A DNA stretch of 8,434 nucleotides from Chloroflexota bacterium (GTDB lineage Bacteria > Chloroflexota > Limnocylindria > P2-11E): contig JANXXG010000218.1 of NCBI GenBank assembly GCA_025350745.1, positions 1-8,434 on the forward strand, given 5' to 3'. The position numbers and the translations under genes are program-made. Below are positions 1-6,344 of this stretch, piece after piece. The notes beneath the pieces were generated by a model, which ran no database searches, had not been told where the DNA came from, and saw nothing but the letters and a program-made list of their open reading frames with translations. How positions within the stretch are numbered: the first letter of the stretch is position 1; each line of letters opens with the position of its first letter.

Positions 1-2
1 TC

Positions 3-539
3 GCCGGCGCGATGATCACGCTCCTGCTCTTCGTGAACGACCGGCTGTCGCTCCGCCTCCGAGCGATCTTGGACATCCTCGGCGGCGGGGTCGCGGTGCG
101 GTCGAAGAGCGAGATCGTCGTCGCGGCGATCATCATCGCCCTCGGCGTGACGCTGGCGGTCCTGCTCGCGAGGCGGATCGACGCGTTCGTATTCGGCGAG
201 GAGACGGCTGCGACGCTCGGAGTGGATCCTGAGCGCACGACCATCGCGGTGATCGTCGCGGCCGCGCTCCTGAGCGGTGCCGCCGTCGCGCTCGCGGGCC
301 TGGTCGGGTTCGTCGGGCTGGTCGTTCCGCATGCGCTGCGGCCGATCGTCGGGGCCGGTCACCGGACGCTTGTGATCGCGAGCTTCCTCGCCGGCGCGAG
401 CGCACTCGTCCTTGCGGACACCGGCGCCCGATCGATCATCGCGCCCGCGGAGCTGCCGGTGGGTGTGCTGACCGGACTCGTCGGCGCGCCGTTCTTCCTC
501 TTCCTCCTCGTGCGCGCGCGTCGGCGCGAGGTGGCATGA
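3..539 (+). CDS. FecCD/BtuC-family ABC importer permease, 3' part
   Basis: The frame is open from the first bases of the window, so the start lies upstream. About 178 C-terminal residues are present, roughly half of a typical 330-350-residue FecCD permease. In this family the protein is the membrane channel of an importer for ferric siderophores, heme or vitamin B12. Visible family marks are the 'ETAATLGVD' segment (the cytoplasmic coupling region that contacts the ATPase), the 'VALAGLVGFVGLVVPHALR' block, and the C-terminal 'ADTGAR...ELPVGVLTGLVGAPFFLFLL' block, separated by hydrophobic membrane segments. It ends in a basic tail (RARRREVA), as expected on the cytoplasmic side. Its stop overlaps the ATPase start as ATGA, indicating a translationally coupled operon. 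The substrate cannot be assigned because the binding protein is outside the window. The ATG at 12 is internal, not the true start. Confidence 0.93.
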   Translation, partial: AGAMITLLLFVNDRLSLRLRAILDILGGGVAVRSKSEIVVAAIIIALGVTLAVLLARRIDAFVFGEETAATLGVDPERTTIAVIVAAALLSGAAVALAGLVGFVGLVVPHALRPIVGAGHRTLVIASFLAGASALVLADTGARSIIAPAELPVGVLTGLVGAPFFLFLLVRARRREVA

Positions 540-1306
540 CCGCGCTCGTTGCGCTCGCGGTCGAGGCGGGCTATGGCGCGCGGCACGTTCTGCGTGGCGT
601 GGACCTCACGCTCGAGCCGGGCGGACTGATCGCGCTCGTCGGACCGAACGGTGCGGGGAAGTCGACGCTGCTCCGGGCTCTCGCGGGCCTGATCCGGCCG
701 ACGTCCGGCAGCGTGTCGCTCGACGGCGCGGACGTCCTCGGAATGTCACGCGCCGCGCTTGCGTCCCGCATCGCGGTCGTGCCCCAGTCCTTCGACACGC
801 TGTTCCCGTTCACCGTTCGCGAGATCGTCGGGCTCGGCCGAAGCGCCCGGCTCGGGCTCTTCGCCCGGCCGACCGTCGCCGATCGGGAAGCGGTCGAGCG
901 AGCGATCAGGGACCAGGAGCTCGCGGACCTCGCCGACCGCAGGGTGGACGCCCTCTCCGGTGGCGAGCGGCAACGGGTGGTCCTCGCAATGGCCCTCGCG
1001 CAGGAAGCAAGCGTGCTCCTGCTCGATGAGCCGACGGCGCACCTCGATCCGTCCCATCAACGTGGCGTGCTGCTTCGAGTGGGCGAGCTCGCGCGCACCC
1101 ATAATGTGGTCACCTTCGCCGTGCTCCACGATCTCAACCTCGCGGCGCTCGCGGACCGGGTCGTCGTCCTCGATGACGGGTCGGTCGTGGCTGACGGTCC
1201 TCCCGCGATGGCCCTTGCCGGTGACGTCGTCAGGCGCGTCTTTGGCGATGGCCTGGTCGTCAGTCAGCTCGGCGGACGAACGGTCGTGCTTCCGAACACG
1301 AGCTAG
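536..1306 (+). CDS. ABC importer ATP-binding protein (FepC/BtuD-type)
   Basis: This 256-residue nucleotide-binding subunit powers the permease encoded just upstream. All ABC motifs are intact: Walker A GPNGAGKST at residues 36-44, Q-loop VVPQ with Gln84, signature LSGGERQR at 140-147, Walker B LLLDEP at 161-166, D-loop HLD at 169-171, and the switch histidine in LHDLN (His198). The length and the 'TVREIVGLGR' segment after the Q-loop match ATPases of iron-siderophore, heme and cobalamin importers (FepC, HmuV, BtuD). The ATG at 536 is supported by the overlap with the permease stop and by a GAGGTG Shine-Dalgarno-like stretch at 528-533. The gene is the last of its operon: a promoter-like sequence and a change of function follow. 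Specificity among iron, heme and B12 is open. Confidence 0.95.
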   Translation: MTALVALAVEAGYGARHVLRGVDLTLEPGGLIALVGPNGAGKSTLLRALAGLIRPTSGSVSLDGADVLGMSRAALASRIAVVPQSFDTLFPFTVREIVGLGRSARLGLFARPTVADREAVERAIRDQELADLADRRVDALSGGERQRVVLAMALAQEASVLLLDEPTAHLDPSHQRGVLLRVGELARTHNVVTFAVLHDLNLAALADRVVVLDDGSVVADGPPAMALAGDVVRRVFGDGLVVSQLGGRTVVLPNTS

Positions 1307-1313
1307 AAATGTG

Positions 1314-1343
1314 TTGACCCCTGACGACTGGCGCTCCTAGCAT
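1314..1343 (+). promoter_or_regulatory. candidate sigma70-type promoter for the deacetylase-deacylase pair
   Basis: TTGACC (1314-1319, 5 of 6 to TTGACA) is followed after an 18-bp spacer by TAGCAT (1338-1343, 4 of 6 to TATAAT). It lies in the 103-bp gap after the ABC ATPase gene, the longest non-coding stretch in the window. Transcription would begin near 1350, giving a leader of about 60 nt before the GTG at 1410. I see no clear operator or terminator hairpin in the rest of the gap. Assigned by eye only. Confidence 0.5.
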
Positions 1344-1392
1344 CACATCAGCGGTCATCTTGGCGTTACGAGAACGACACAGAGACGTGATG

Positions 1393-1398
1393 AAGGGG
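1393..1398 (+). promoter_or_regulatory. ribosome binding site for the polysaccharide deacetylase
   Basis: AAGGGG lies 11 nt before the GTG at 1410, a little further than the optimum. It supports that GTG as the start. No ATG in the same frame lies nearby, and the GTG begins directly at a signal peptide. The ATG at 1390 is in another frame and does not give a recognisable protein. Confidence 0.45.
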
Positions 1399-1409
1399 TA
1401 CCGACCGGC

Positions 1410-2771
1410 GTGTTCCGCAGGCTCGTCGTTGCGACCATCCTTCTCGCCCTCATGGGAGGGGTCGCGCCCGCGCGCCCCGCACAGGCCGCTGACATTGCGG
1501 ATGCGTCGAGCGGAGCGGTCGGCCCGACCACCCCGCCACAGGGCGCGGTCCCGTGCACGGAGACGGTCGACCCCGGGATCCCACCGGTCGCAGCAACGAC
1601 CGGCGTCACCGGCGCCCACGCTGCGCTGTACGCGCGCAGCGGTTTCCCAACGCTCTGCCCCGGCGGCAGCACGACGGTCACCATTGCGTTCCTGAACACC
1701 GGATCCCTCGGCTGGTACGGCAATGCTGCGCTCGGCACCTGGGGTCCTGAGCCCGGTCAGGATCGCCCGAGCGCGCTCGGCGGTGACGGGTCCGGTGGGT
1801 CACCCGCGACGAGCTGGTCGCGCGCCAATCGGCCGGGCATCCAGTCGATGCCGTACATCGGACCCGGTCAGGTCATGTGGTTCCAGTTCGCGGTACAGGC
1901 GCCCGCGACGCCGGGCGTGTACCAGCTCGGCCTGCGCCCGCTCCTTGAAGGTCAGCAGTGGCTCGAGGATCCGAACCTCACGTTCACCGTCGCGGTGAAG
2001 CAGGACGATCAGCACGTGCCCGCGTTGCCCGGCGCCATCGTTCCGCCTGCGCCGAGGACGTATCTCCCGGCAATGCTCGTTGACGGCTCTCGTGTGATCC
2101 GGGTGCCCTCGCTGATGTACCACTACGTCAGCTGGCTGCCGACCACCGATGCGAACATGGCGCTCCGCAAGGATCTCACCGTGAGCCCGACGGACTTCGA
2201 AGCGATGCTCATCTATCTCAAAGACAACGGCTACCACACGATCACGACCAAGGATCTGTGGTGGTCGCTCGATCAGACAGCCGCGCTGCCCGCGAAGCCG
2301 GTGATGCTCACGTTCGACGACGGATACGCCGACGCCTATAGCGTCGTCCTGCCGCTGCTCAAGGCATACGGGATGACCGGCACGTTCTTCGTGACCGTGA
2401 ATCTCGTCGACCGGCCCGGCTACATCAGCCGCGACCAGGTGCGTGCACTTGCCGACGCGGGCATGGACGTCGAGTCACACGCGATGGATCACGTCAGCAT
2501 GATGAAGCCGCTCAATGACCAGATCTACCAGATGTGCCGCGCGCGAGACTTCCTCTCGCTGTGGACCGGCACGGACGTGCGGCACTTCGCATATCCGTCC
2601 GGCGACTACAACGCTCTCTCCGGCACCGCGCTCGAGCGCTGCGGCTATCTCTCGGGATACAAGAAGTCCGGCGGCGCCGTACAGACCTCGAACGCCATGT
2701 ACCTGCTGCAGCGCGCCCGCGTGCATGGCCAGTCCGGCGTGTCCGCGATGCTCATCGCGCTCGGGCAGTAG
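1410..2771 (+). CDS. secreted polysaccharide deacetylase (CE4/NodB) with Trp-rich Ig-like N-terminal domain
   Basis: A 453-residue exported enzyme. Residues 1-27 form a signal peptide (MFRR, a hydrophobic core, then AQA before ADIADA). Residues about 66-197 form a beta-rich module with spaced tryptophans W102, W111, W136, W157 and W184 and the pattern 'LNTGSLGW...LGTWGPEP...SWSRANRPG', resembling the NBR1/FW Ig-like fold. A proline-rich linker follows (about 200-225). The catalytic part opens with VPSLMYHYV at 232-240. NodB motif 1 is TFDDG at 301-305 (D303 the likely catalytic base, D304 a metal ligand). Motif 2 is SHAMDH (metal ligands H357 and H361), motif 3 is FAYPSG at 393-398, and the late 'LLQRARVHG' matches the CE4 end region. 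CE4 enzymes remove N- or O-acetyl groups from peptidoglycan, chitin-like or other polysaccharides; the exact polymer is unknown. It is probably the first gene of a unit with the D-aminoacylase 11 bp downstream. Confidence 0.9.
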   Translation: MFRRLVVATILLALMGGVAPARPAQAADIADASSGAVGPTTPPQGAVPCTETVDPGIPPVAATTGVTGAHAALYARSGFPTLCPGGSTTVTIAFLNTGSLGWYGNAALGTWGPEPGQDRPSALGGDGSGGSPATSWSRANRPGIQSMPYIGPGQVMWFQFAVQAPATPGVYQLGLRPLLEGQQWLEDPNLTFTVAVKQDDQHVPALPGAIVPPAPRTYLPAMLVDGSRVIRVPSLMYHYVSWLPTTDANMALRKDLTVSPTDFEAMLIYLKDNGYHTITTKDLWWSLDQTAALPAKPVMLTFDDGYADAYSVVLPLLKAYGMTGTFFVTVNLVDRPGYISRDQVRALADAGMDVESHAMDHVSMMKPLNDQIYQMCRARDFLSLWTGTDVRHFAYPSGDYNALSGTALERCGYLSGYKKSGGAVQTSNAMYLLQRARVHGQSGVSAMLIALGQ

Positions 2772-2782
2772 CCTTCCGGGGC

Positions 2783-4345
2783 GTGAGCCTCGATCTTCGC
2801 ATCCTCGGCGGATCGGTCATCGACGGGACCGGCATGCCCGCTCGGCGCGCCGATGTCGGAGTGCGCGACGGTCGCATCGACGCGATCGGTGACCTTCGCG
2901 CGGCGACCGCCCGCGAGACCATCGACGCCACCGATCACGTCGTGGCGCCGGGCTTCATCGACAGCCACACCCACGGCGACGTGGCCTGGTCGCTCCCGGA
3001 CGAACACCTCGATGTGAAGACGGCCGAGCTGCGGCAGGGGGTCACCACCGAGGTCACCGGCAACTGCGGTTTCAGTCCGTTTCCCGCGGACGGCCCGCAC
3101 GCCGATCAGGTGACCGCGCTCATGGGAGCGCTCCTCGGCTCGGCGGCGACCGCCTGGCCGGACCTGGCCGCCTACCGCGGATCGGCGACCGGCATGTACG
3201 CGAACATCGCGCCGCTCGTCGGCCACGGCAGCATCCGCGCCGCGATCCTCGGATTCGGCGATCGGGCACCCGATGCCGCGGAGCTTCGCGCGATGATCGG
3301 CCTCGCCGAGCGCGCGCTCGCGCAGGGTGCCGTTGGCATCTCGAGCGGTCTGGTGTATGCGCCCGGTCTGTACTCGCGGACCGATGAGCTCATCGCGGTC
3401 GCCCGCGCGCTCCGGGGCACCGGCAGGCCGTACGTGACGCACATGCGCGGCGAGACGGACATGGTCGCCGACTCGGTGCGTGAGGCGATCCAGATCGGGC
3501 GCGACGCCGGCGTGCCGGTGCACATCTCCCATCACAAGACCTCCGGGAAAGAGAACTGGGGCCGCACCGCCGAGACGCTCGCCATCATTGACGCCGCGCG
3601 TGCGGAGGGTCTCGATGTCACGATCGACGTCTACCCGTACACGGCGGGCAGCACGCTCCTTCACTCGATCCTTCCGCCGTGGGCGCTCGCCGATGGCATC
3701 GAGGCGATGGTCGCTCGGCTGGGCGATCGCGCGGCACGCGACCGGATCAGCCGCGACTTCCGAGACGGCCTCCCCGGCTGGCAGAACCAGCAACGCGCCG
3801 CGGGCTGGGAGGGCATCGTGATCGCGAGCTGCGCCGGCCGTCCGCAGCTCGAAGGCCGGCGCGCGACCGAGCTCGGCCCGGATCCGGCCGAAGCCGTCTT
3901 CGACCTCATCGAGACGGAGCGCGGGCGGGTCACGATGATCGCGCACACGATGCGCGAGGACGACGTCGAGCGCGTCATCGCGCATTCCGCGTCGATGATC
4001 GGATCCGACGCGATCCCGCTTCCGGGTAAGCCGCACCCACGGCTAGCCGGAACGTTCGTCCGGATCCTCGGGCACTACGTCCGCGAACGGGGCATCGTCG
4101 ATCTGCCGACTGCGATGCGCAAGATGACCGCGCTCCCCGCGGCACGGTTCGGGCTCATGGATCGCGGCCTGCTCGAACGGGGCAAGATCGCCGACCTGGT
4201 GGTCTTCGATCCCGCGACCGTGCTCGACCGGGCGACATATGACCAGCCGCTGCTGGCGCCCGTTGGGGTTCGGCTGGTCGTCCTCAACGGACAGGTCGTT
4301 GTTCGTGCCGGAAACGTCGCGGAGCCGAACGGAGCGATGCTCTAG
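2783..4345 (+). CDS. N-acyl-D-amino-acid deacylase (D-aminoacylase), amidohydrolase superfamily
   Basis: A 520-residue cytoplasmic-type metal amidohydrolase predicted to hydrolyse N-acyl-D-amino acids to D-amino acid plus carboxylate. The GTG at 2783 is chosen because family homology (LDLRILGGSVIDGTG) starts immediately after it; the frame runs further upstream only inside the deacetylase gene. Metal-site residues are H62 and H64 in DSHTHGD, C95 in GNCGFS, H220 in YVTHMRGE and H250 in HISHHKT. C95, H220 and H250 sit almost exactly where Cys96, His220 and His250 lie in the Alcaligenes enzyme as I recall it. The probable catalytic Asp is D409 in GSDAIPLPG. The C-terminal 'RGLLERGKIADLVVFDP' and 'VVLNGQVVV' close the composite beta-sandwich. 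There is no signal peptide. The acyl and amino-acid preference is not readable; other D-aminoacylase-like amidohydrolases remain possible. Its stop codon overlaps the surE stop on the other strand. Confidence 0.9.
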   Translation: MSLDLRILGGSVIDGTGMPARRADVGVRDGRIDAIGDLRAATARETIDATDHVVAPGFIDSHTHGDVAWSLPDEHLDVKTAELRQGVTTEVTGNCGFSPFPADGPHADQVTALMGALLGSAATAWPDLAAYRGSATGMYANIAPLVGHGSIRAAILGFGDRAPDAAELRAMIGLAERALAQGAVGISSGLVYAPGLYSRTDELIAVARALRGTGRPYVTHMRGETDMVADSVREAIQIGRDAGVPVHISHHKTSGKENWGRTAETLAIIDAARAEGLDVTIDVYPYTAGSTLLHSILPPWALADGIEAMVARLGDRAARDRISRDFRDGLPGWQNQQRAAGWEGIVIASCAGRPQLEGRRATELGPDPAEAVFDLIETERGRVTMIAHTMREDDVERVIAHSASMIGSDAIPLPGKPHPRLAGTFVRILGHYVRERGIVDLPTAMRKMTALPAARFGLMDRGLLERGKIADLVVFDPATVLDRATYDQPLLAPVGVRLVVLNGQVVVRAGNVAEPNGAML

Positions 4346-5178
4346 AGGCGGCGGCTCGCCCCGCGCGTCTCTTCGTCCGGATCGGGTTCGGCGGGCAGCT
4401 CGACCGGCGCGGTCCAGCCCCAATCCCACTTCGCGAGCACGTCGAGGAGCTCGTGACTCGTCAGGTCGAGCGCGATCGGCGTGACGCTGATCTTCCCGTC
4501 GCGCATCGCCGCGACATCGGTGCCCGGCTCCGCGTCATCGCCCACGGCGGGGCCGCCGACCCAGTAGTACGGGTTGCCGTACGGGTCGAGCCGCTCGACC
4601 AGCTGATCGCGGTAATTGCGTTTGCCAAGGCGGGTGACTTCCACGCCGGCGATGCGCTCGCGCGGCAGGTGCGGGATGTTCACGTTGAGCAGTGCGTCGT
4701 GCACGAAGCCCTTCTCGAGGATGTTCTTCGCCAGCAGCGCCGTGAACTCGCTGGCGACCGAGAAGTCGGTATTGGCCCCGAACGCGCCGATCGAGACGGC
4801 GATGGACGGGATATTCGAGAGCAATCCTTCCATCGCGGCGGCGACCGTGCCCGAGTAGGTGATGTCATCCCCGAGGTTCGCGCCGCGATTGATCCCGCTC
4901 ACGATGAGGTCGGGCTTTTGCTTCAGGAAGCCGAGCACCGCGAGTCGGACGCAGTCGGTCGGCGAACCATCGGTCATGTACGCCGGTTGTCCGGTCCGCA
5001 GCACGGTCGGACGGCAACGAAGTGGCCGGAACAACGTGATGCTGTGGCTGGCACCGCTCCAGTTCCGCTCCGGTGCGATGACGTCGACCTCACCAAATGC
5101 CGATAGTGCGTCGTGCAATACGCCGAGCGCGTCGCTCTCGATGCCGTCGTCGTTCGTGATGAGGATGTGCTTGGTCAC
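4342..5178 (-). CDS. surE: 5'/3'-nucleotidase SurE
   Basis: A 278-residue metal-dependent phosphatase that dephosphorylates nucleoside monophosphates (EC 3.1.3.5); some members also cleave polyphosphate. The start is the GTG at 5178, giving VTKHILITNDDGI, the family's normal N-terminus. The frame stays open far upstream, but only as a shadow of the membrane-protein gene. Active-site marks are NDDG with D10 and D11, the NWSGASHSIT loop (S41), the GSPTDC loop at 71-76, and SGINRGANLGDDITYSGTVAAAMEG (94-118) with metal ligand N97. It is slightly longer than typical because of an acidic, proline-containing C-terminal tail. The start overlaps the stop of the upstream AI-2E gene (GTGA), so it is probably translated by coupling from the same mRNA. 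SurE is classically linked to stationary-phase survival. Confidence 0.96.
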   Translation of the reverse strand: MTKHILITNDDGIESDALGVLHDALSAFGEVDVIAPERNWSGASHSITLFRPLRCRPTVLRTGQPAYMTDGSPTDCVRLAVLGFLKQKPDLIVSGINRGANLGDDITYSGTVAAAMEGLLSNIPSIAVSIGAFGANTDFSVASEFTALLAKNILEKGFVHDALLNVNIPHLPRERIAGVEVTRLGKRNYRDQLVERLDPYGNPYYWVGGPAVGDDAEPGTDVAAMRDGKISVTPIALDLTSHELLDVLAKWDWGWTAPVELPAEPDPDEETRGASRRL

Positions 5179-6296
5179 TTCGCCGCCTCTGTCGCCCCGT
5201 CCTCCATCAACGCGGCAGCCTCGTGACGCTTGCGGCGGCCCGACCCGACCTCGATCGAGTAGTGGATGAACGTGTTGATGACACTCGCGACCGGAACGCC
5301 TAGGAGCACGCCCCAGAAGCCGGCGATCTTCGAACCGAGCAGCAGGGCCAAGAAGACGAAGATCGGGTGGATCCCAACGCTCTTGGACATGATCCGCGGG
5401 CTGACCACGTTGAGCATCACCTGCTGCAGGAGGATCGAAAGGATCGCGACGGGCAGGAACGCGCCAGGAGCGCCGAGGAACGTGATCATCAGCACCGGCA
5501 CGAGCGCCAGGATCGGGCCGAAGAACGGGATCATCACGAAGAGACCGCTGAACACCGCGAGGACGCCGGAGAACGGCACGCCGGACGCGGCGATGATGAG
5601 CAGTGTCGCAAGGCCGTAGATGACGCCGAGGATCAACGAGCCGCGGATGAATCCGCCGAACGCGCGGTCGCTGCTCATCCGCAGCAGCTCGAACTCGCTG
5701 CGCAGGTTGCCGGAGAGCATGCCGGTGAACCGCGCCCACAGCACATCGCCGTCCATGAGCATGAGGAACGCGATGATCAGAACGAGCAACAGATCGAACA
5801 CGATCGTCGCGGTCGCAGAGACGAAGCCGAGAGCGTCCGTGGCGAATGTGCCGGCGAGGCCGGCGAGGCGCCCGGGGATGGCCTCGTACAACGGCACGAC
5901 GTTCACCGGTATCCCGAGGCGGTCCAGGTTGATCTGGAAGTCCTTCGCGGCCACGTCGGCGCCCGCAGCGAGCTCGGGACCGCGCGCGGCGAGTGCGGCG
6001 AGCTGCTCGGCAAGGCGCGGCAGCACGAATGCGCCCGCGGCGGTGATCAGGATGAAGATCGCCGCGTAGACGACGAGCACCGCCCCGGACCGGTTGAGCC
6101 GGGTCCGCCGATCGAGCCGGTCGACGAGCGGCGAGAGGATGTACGAGAACGCCCACGCCGCGCCGAAGATGATCAGGACATCGGCGAGCCGGCCGAATGC
6201 CTCCCACAGGATCGCGATGACCTGCAGCGCCAGGAAGACGATGGCCAGCACGAGCAGGACACGAAGCAGCTGCCGTTCTCTCTCGCTGATCTTCAC
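5175..6296 (-). CDS. AI-2E family transporter (PerM/TqsA-type membrane protein)
   Basis: A 373-residue inner-membrane protein of the AI-2 exporter (AI-2E) superfamily. The family includes TqsA, proposed to export autoinducer-2, and Na+/H+ antiporter-like members; most members have no proven substrate. Membrane segments are visible near residues 12-31, 37-58, 71-93 and 158-181, then several between about 215 and 340. The long soluble stretch at about 94-157 sits in the usual place. Signature regions are PFFGPILALVPV (257-268) and PRIMSKSVGIHPIFVFLALLLG (300-321), then GFWGVLLGVPVASV (326-339). The start is the GTG at 6296, followed by a short charged N-terminus and the first helix. A minus-strand AGGA lies 7 nt upstream, but it is also part of a -10-like TAGGAT. 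The gene is first in a two-gene unit with surE. AI-2 transport itself should not be assumed. Confidence 0.92.
   Translation of the reverse strand: MKISERERQLLRVLLVLAIVFLALQVIAILWEAFGRLADVLIIFGAAWAFSYILSPLVDRLDRRTRLNRSGAVLVVYAAIFILITAAGAFVLPRLAEQLAALAARGPELAAGADVAAKDFQINLDRLGIPVNVVPLYEAIPGRLAGLAGTFATDALGFVSATATIVFDLLLVLIIAFLMLMDGDVLWARFTGMLSGNLRSEFELLRMSSDRAFGGFIRGSLILGVIYGLATLLIIAASGVPFSGVLAVFSGLFVMIPFFGPILALVPVLMITFLGAPGAFLPVAILSILLQQVMLNVVSPRIMSKSVGIHPIFVFLALLLGSKIAGFWGVLLGVPVASVINTFIHYSIEVGSGRRKRHEAAALMEDGATEAAK
5186..5190 (-). promoter_or_regulatory. ribosome binding site for surE
   Basis: On the minus strand AGAGG lies 7 nt before the GTG at 5178, inside the last codons of the AI-2E gene. 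It supports the GTG as the true surE start. Confidence 0.55.
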
Positions 6297-6302
6297 GCGT
6301 GA

Positions 6303-6308
6303 ATCCTA
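6303..6308 (-). promoter_or_regulatory. -10-like hexamer TAGGAT before the AI-2E gene
   Basis: Read on the minus strand, TAGGAT is followed by 6 nt and then the GTG start at 6296. With the usual -10 to +1 distance, transcription would start on the G of that GTG, giving a leaderless message. The AGGA inside it could instead act as a Shine-Dalgarno site on a longer transcript, so the two readings compete. No good -35 hexamer is seen at the expected distance. Confidence 0.4.
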
Positions 6309-6324
6309 CGCGGGCCGGCCCGCG
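6309..6324. repeat. perfect 16-bp palindrome in the divergent promoter region
   Basis: CGCGGGCCGGCCCGCG is identical to its reverse complement across all 16 bases and contains only G and C. It abuts the TAGGAT of the AI-2E side and ends 8 bp before the TACGAT of the thrC side, covering the spacer of one candidate promoter and the -35 zone of the other. This is where an operator for a dimeric regulator would be expected. The base composition of the region raises the chance of a fortuitous palindrome. Confidence 0.5.
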
Positions 6325-6332
6325 CCAGGCCG

Positions 6333-6338
6333 TACGAT
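6333..6338 (+). promoter_or_regulatory. -10-like hexamer TACGAT before thrC
   Basis: TACGAT (4 of 6 to TATAAT) is followed by exactly 6 nt and then the thrC ATG at 6345, so the expected transcription start is the A of the ATG. No convincing Shine-Dalgarno sequence precedes this ATG, which fits a leaderless thrC message. The corresponding -35 position falls in the GC palindrome and has no TTGACA-like sequence. Confidence 0.45.
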
Positions 6339-6344
6339 GCGGCG

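Noticed and set aside
1309..1349. ATGTG/CACAT inverted pair flanking the candidate promoter before the deacetylase
   Set aside because: Only 5-bp arms over a loop of about 30 bp; too short to support an operator or hairpin.
1390..1695. ATG at 1390 after which a small protein could start
   Set aside because: It is in a different frame from the deacetylase, overlaps its signal peptide region, and gives an Arg/Ser/Pro-rich shadow.
2769..2774. TAGCCT upstream of the D-aminoacylase GTG as a leaderless -10
   Set aside because: It includes the deacetylase stop codon, lies 8 nt rather than 6 nt from the start, and the 11-bp gap is better explained by an operon.
2534..2782. Upstream extension of the D-aminoacylase frame by about 83 codons
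   Set aside because: It lies wholly inside the deacetylase gene, is Arg-rich with no family similarity, and the conserved N-terminus begins right after the GTG at 2783.
2645..4036. 463-codon open frame antisense to the D-aminoacylase gene
   Set aside because: Its composition (Arg, His, Asp, Ala) and lack of any motif mark it as a mirror of GC-biased third positions; the sense strand carries full D-aminoacylase motifs.
5179..6207. Long in-frame extension of surE on the minus strand
   Set aside because: It overlaps the AI-2E gene in another frame on the same strand and reads as an Arg/Pro/Ala-rich shadow typical of high-GC DNA; surE homology starts at 5178.
5367..6302. 311-codon plus-strand frame opposite the AI-2E gene
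   Set aside because: It is made almost only of Glu, Asp, Arg, His and Gln, which is the expected antisense image of a hydrophobic membrane protein gene.
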